In this document: piece after piece, positions 60,612 through 64,000 of the stretch
Layout: each line of letters starts with the position of its first letter
How positions within the stretch are numbered: the first letter of the stretch is position 1
Assembly: GCA_006503535.1 (NCBI GenBank)
Contig: QYRS01000009.1
Span: 2,108,001 to 2,172,000, forward strand
Length of the DNA stretch: 64,000 nucleotides
Origin: Arthrinium phaeospermum
Taxonomy: Eukaryota; Ascomycota; Sordariomycetes; Amphisphaeriales; Apiosporaceae
Reading direction: 5' to 3'
Position numbers and translations under genes: made by a program
The notes under the pieces: model-generated
Told to the model about the DNA's origin: nothing
The model's database searches: none
Seen by the model: only the letters and a program-made list of their open reading frames with translations

Positions 60612-61448
60612 TCACTGCAGATTGACAAACAACCCCCCATCCACCAACAGCTGCGCCCCCGTCACATAGCCGCTCAGCTCCTCGCACGCCAGAAACACGG
60701 CCGGCCCGGCCATGTCCGCGGGCGCCCCCGTGCGGCCGAGCGGGATGCGGCCCTCCATGTACTCGCGCTTGGCGTCGTCGGCGAGGTCCGCGTCGTTGAG
60801 CTGGGTCCGGATGGTGCCGGGGAGCAGCGCGTTGCACCGGATGCCGTGCTTGCCCAGGGCCACGGCGCAGCTCTGCATCAGCGACAGCACGCCCGCCTTG
60901 GTCGGGGTGTAGTGCGTCTGCTGGCCGCCGCCGACGAGGGCCGAGATGCTCGAGACGCCGATGATGCTCGACCGGGAGGCGGGGTCCTGCTCATGCTGGG
61001 CCGCCATTTGCCGCGCGGCGGCTTGCACGACGTAGAAGGCGCCGTCGAGGTTGGTCCGCACCGTGCGCGTGAAGAGGTCCGGGGCCAGGTCGAGGAACTC
61101 GGCAAAGGTGCAGATGCCCGCGTTGGAGACGCAGATGTCGAGGCGGCCGCCGAACTTGCCGACGGCGTGCTCGACGAGCCGGCGGCCCGTCTCCGGGTCC
61201 GTCACGTCGCCGGGCAGGTGGTCCAGCTCCCCGATCGTGACCCCCGGCGCCGGGGGCACGACGGTCTTGAGGGCGGCGGCTTCCGACAGCAGCGAGTCCA
61301 GGTGCGTCGCGTCCCGCGGCAGGTCCAGGTGGTTGACGACGACGTTGCAGCCCTGGCGCAGGTACTCGAGCGCGATGGCGCGGCCGATGCCGGTAGTACC
61401 GCCCGTGATGATGGCCGTCTTGCCGGCGAGGAGGTTTGTGGCGGGCAT
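60612..61448 (-). CDS. LRA1: L-rhamnose 1-dehydrogenase, SDR family
   Basis: NAD(P)-dependent SDR of 278 residues predicted to oxidise L-rhamnose to L-rhamnono-1,4-lactone, step 1 of the non-phosphorylating pathway. Single exon. The cofactor loop TGGTTGIG is at 15-22, NAG at 109-111, catalytic Ser near 167, Tyr180 and Lys184 in HYTPTKAG. From Tyr180 to the end it follows the yeast RHA1/LRA1 pattern closely: GIRCNALLPGTI, YMEGRIPLGR, and the terminal LLVDGGLFVNLQ. The assignment rests on this resemblance plus the L-rhamnonate dehydratase gene immediately upstream on the same strand. A generic sugar SDR is the alternative. Strong C/G third-position bias creates long opposite-strand ORFs here. 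Confidence 0.85.
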   Translation of the reverse strand: MPATNLLAGKTAIITGGTTGIGRAIALEYLRQGCNVVVNHLDLPRDATHLDSLLSEAAALKTVVPPAPGVTIGELDHLPGDVTDPETGRRLVEHAVGKFGGRLDICVSNAGICTFAEFLDLAPDLFTRTVRTNLDGAFYVVQAAARQMAAQHEQDPASRSSIIGVSSISALVGGGQQTHYTPTKAGVLSLMQSCAVALGKHGIRCNALLPGTIRTQLNDADLADDAKREYMEGRIPLGRTGAPADMAGPAVFLACEELSGYVTGAQLLVDGGLFVNLQ

Positions 61449-62453
61449 TTTCTTTTCTTTTTGTCGTCTCGAACTGTTTTCTTCTTCTCGTCTTGATCTC
61501 TCGATCGTTATCTTCCTTCCCTTGACTTGTAAGATGAAGTCTGAAAAAGAATCGGATACGCAGAGCTACTAAAAAGAAGGCTGACGCACAAGAGATATCG
61601 GGTTGAATCAATAAACAAGAAGAACGCGGAGATAGAGAGCGGGTAAGTGAATGATGGGGAAATGTTGCAGGAGCTATTTCCTTCGTCTGTATAAGCTGAG
61701 GTAGGTGCGGACTGCTGGACCCAGTGAGTTAGCAACCACCAAGTGCGGCCGGGGACCACGATAATGCAGGCCGAAACGGCTTCCGACGCTAAGTCACGGC
61801 TTTTTTCATATGCCAGGCACTCACAACTGCGAGCTGGTTGGTGGTGATGATACCCGGGGCCCAGTAAAACCAAATTGCGTAAAGCCTGCACTGAAATGAG
61901 CCCGTCTTGGCCTGTTATCATTTCAGATATCTCCGTCGGTCGTCCAGAGCACAACTTCTTGAGTCGCTGCGAGCTTCCAAGCATCGTGCTTGCCCCGCGT
62001 TTCGGGTCAGTGGAAACCGAGTGGAGGGGTCCTGAAGGCTGGTGCTATGACGAAAGTTAGTGGGGGCAGGTTAGGGATGGGATGGAAGTCAGTAAAACTC
62101 ACCGTAAAGATAACAACAGAACCATTGGCATGTAGTACGTGATGCAATGATTCAAATGGGAAGCGTCAAAGCAGAGCCCTAATCGGATGTTACACGGGAT
62201 TGGCAGCAATACTGCTTCAAATACGAAGTATGCGCAAATTGGTTCATCGAAAATCATTAATTTGGTTGTGGTTTTCATGTGCAAACTTGAAAGCTAGCTA
62301 AATGGCAACGTATCGCTCAAATTGTAGATGCCAAACCTCTCATGTATGATCATCTTCATCAGGGCACAGGTCCCATCCCAGATTATTGATCCTTACAATG
62401 TGATATACACCATCCTTCAAACTCAACTCTAAGCCCGTCGTCGAATCCCCGTA
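61449..62453. promoter_or_regulatory. Promoter region of LRA1-type gene
   Basis: 1.0 kb between LRA3 3' end and LRA1 start on the minus strand. No gene seen. It should contain the LRA1 promoter, where rhamnose-responsive sites would be expected; I assign none. Confidence 0.45.
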
Positions 62454-63916
62454 CTAGGAAGATGCGGCGTCGGCCTCGGTCGTCTCAGCAGGTTGCAGCG
62501 CTTTCATGGGAGGTGGGTTCAAAAGGTAAGTAGACGAGATCAGTTTGGACCTCGCAGCCGGGTTGATCGTCAGCCCAAACCCAGGCTTGTCCAGGTCCGC
62601 CGACGTCAAAAAGCCCTGGGTGGGGATGGGCTCGTCCATGAAGAGATCACCAAAGACCGGGAGGACACTCTTGCCGTCGGGGGAGTTGGCCAGGTACTCC
62701 TGGAACGGCGTGTTGGGTTGCGAGATGACAAAGTGGTAGCTATAGGGACCGCTGGCGTGAGGCACCACGGGGATATCGTAGGCGGCGGCGTGCGCGGCCA
62801 CCTTGAGCAGCTCGGTCATGCCGCCGAGCCACATGACGTCGGGCTGGATGATGTCGAGGTTCCGGTTCTCGATGAGCTTGCGGAAGCCGTAGCGCGAGTA
62901 CTCGTGCTCGCCCGTCGTGAACTTGACGGTCGGGTGCGCCCGCTTGATCTGCTCGAAGCCGTCGGTGTCGTCGGGCGTCAGGCACTCCTCCCACCAGTTG
63001 ATGCGCAGGTCCTTGCAGGCCTCGACGATCTCGATGGTGTACGAGACGTTGAGGCTCATGTAGCAGTCGACCATGATGGGGAAATCCGGGCCCACGCTCT
63101 CGCGGTGCTTGCGCAGGAAGGCGATGTTCTTGCGCAGGCCCTCGTGCCCGTCCGCCGGGCAGTAGGGCAGCGGCACCTTGGCGCCCCAGAAGCCCATGTC
63201 CTTGGCCGCCGTCGGCTCCGGGCCCGTGCAGTAGAAGTCGATCTTCTCGCGCGCCGCGCCGCCGATGAGCCGGTAGACGGGCTCGTTGCGCAGCTTGCCG
63301 AGCAGGTCCCAGAGGGCCAGGTCGATGACGGAGATGACCGCCACGGGGAGGCCCTTGCGGCCGTAGAACATCGAGGCCCGGTACATCTGCTCAAACAAGA
63401 GGTTCGTGTTGCGGGGGTCGGCGCCAATGAGGAATCGCTCGAAATGTTGATGGACTAGCCAGCATCCCGGGGGGCCTGGGAGATTGAACCGGTGAGTATG
63501 TAGGTACTGTACGAGCCCAAGCTCAGGAGAGAGCATCACTTACCACCAAACCCTGTGGCAAACCCTACAGTGCCATCAGTGGCTTCTATCTCTACCAGAA
63601 ATGACCCCAAAACATTGATACCCCAGCTCGTGCGAGACTTCTTGTACTGGTTCCAAATTGAGCATGGTGTAGAGATGTCGGTGTCGATCAGCCTAAAGGG
63701 GCAGATCGTAAGAAAGAGACCAGCGGCATTGGTTTCACGAAGAGGTATAAATATACTAACCAATGACCTCCTTTGACATTATGGTAGTCGCCGCCTACGT
63801 CAAGGTCAGTTTGATGCTGAGAAGCCGCAAGGCTCACGGGACTTACCTGAGCCGACACCTCCGATGATGAAGGTCCGGATGGCCTTGATTGTGGGAAACT
63901 GCCTCACCGAGGTCAT
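62454..63916 (-). CDS. LRA3: L-rhamnonate dehydratase, enolase superfamily
   Basis: Mg-dependent dehydratase converting L-rhamnonate to 2-keto-3-deoxy-L-rhamnonate, step 3 of the non-phosphorylating rhamnose pathway. Four exons (63916-63847, 63794-63761, 63692-63544, 63475-62454) give 424 residues; introns 52, 68 and 68 nt. The short 34-nt exon 2 supplies the conserved GGDYHNVKGGHW stretch. The cap domain continues with IDTDISTP and YKKSRTSWGIN, shared with bacterial RhmD. In the barrel, metal ligands are Asp221 (VDCYM), Glu247 (WWEECL) and Glu274 (TGEHE); the acid/base dyad is Asp298 and His324 (VVPHASGPYSYH), the usual layout for this group. The C-terminal 20 residues are poorly conserved. 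Only 84 bp of its promoter are inside the window. Alternative sugar-acid dehydratase specificity is possible but less likely given the LRA1-type neighbour. Confidence 0.93.
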
Positions 63917-64000
63917 GATGGTCGTAAGTTAGTTAGTATAGCTCAATGCTATGCCTGAAGTAGCTGATGACTACGGAATTAGAACCCCGAAGAAGGAATA

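Noticed and set aside
60453..61496. 347-codon plus-strand ORF over LRA1
   Set aside because: Arg/Gly/Val/Glu-rich mirror of the rhamnose dehydrogenase coding sequence.
62493..63458. 321-codon plus-strand ORF over LRA3
   Set aside because: Mirror of the dehydratase barrel; no recognisable motif.

Overview
The window is nuclear DNA from a filamentous ascomycete (Pezizomycotina; Sordariomycetes is a guess). The evidence is short GT-AG introns (mostly 50-130 nt) that restore reading frames, families typical of these fungi (Dma1 FHA-RING ligase, zinc-cluster-free fungal transcription factor, fungal L-rhamnose pathway enzymes), intron-bearing genes on both strands, and a tRNA-Glu with a 16-nt intron. 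I resolve thirteen protein-coding genes with complete exon structures, one weak small ORF, three relics, one good tRNA and one tRNA-like element. No CRISPR, rRNA or intact transposon was seen.

Left part (1-17 kb): a Dma1-type ubiquitin ligase on the minus strand, then about 6.6 kb without a convincing gene (one possible decayed coding relic near 8 kb), then three plus-strand genes: a secreted flavin amine oxidase, a secreted bicupin of the oxalate decarboxylase family with an altered active-site lid, and an F-box-like/TPR-like protein.

Housekeeping core (17-37 kb): the giant HEAT-repeat translation regulator Gcn1 (minus) is divergent from a large DEVH-box RNA helicase (plus). Next come an unrecognised 670-residue protein with a signal peptide and a C-terminal RDEL, and ribosomal protein eL19, whose start codon is split by an intron.

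Accessory block (37-47 kb): a frame-broken cysteine-containing relic, a fungal-specific transcription factor (minus) divergent from a truncated SDR, a complete SDR, a tRNA-like Pol III unit, an FAD-dependent monooxygenase and tRNA-Glu(TTC). Regulator, SDR and FAD enzyme together look like a small metabolic group without a backbone synthase.

Right part (47-64 kb): mitochondrial-type serine hydroxymethyltransferase, a 6.7-kb stretch without a recognisable gene, an HAD-IIA (CECR5/HDHD5-like) phosphatase family protein, and two minus-strand genes that fit steps 1 and 3 of the non-phosphorylating fungal L-rhamnose pathway: L-rhamnose 1-dehydrogenase (LRA1 type) and L-rhamnonate dehydratase (LRA3 type). 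Other pathway genes may lie just beyond the right edge.

The best leads are the RDEL protein, the lid-altered bicupin, the partial rhamnose cluster and the TF/SDR/FAD accessory block. I found no clearly new multi-gene system.
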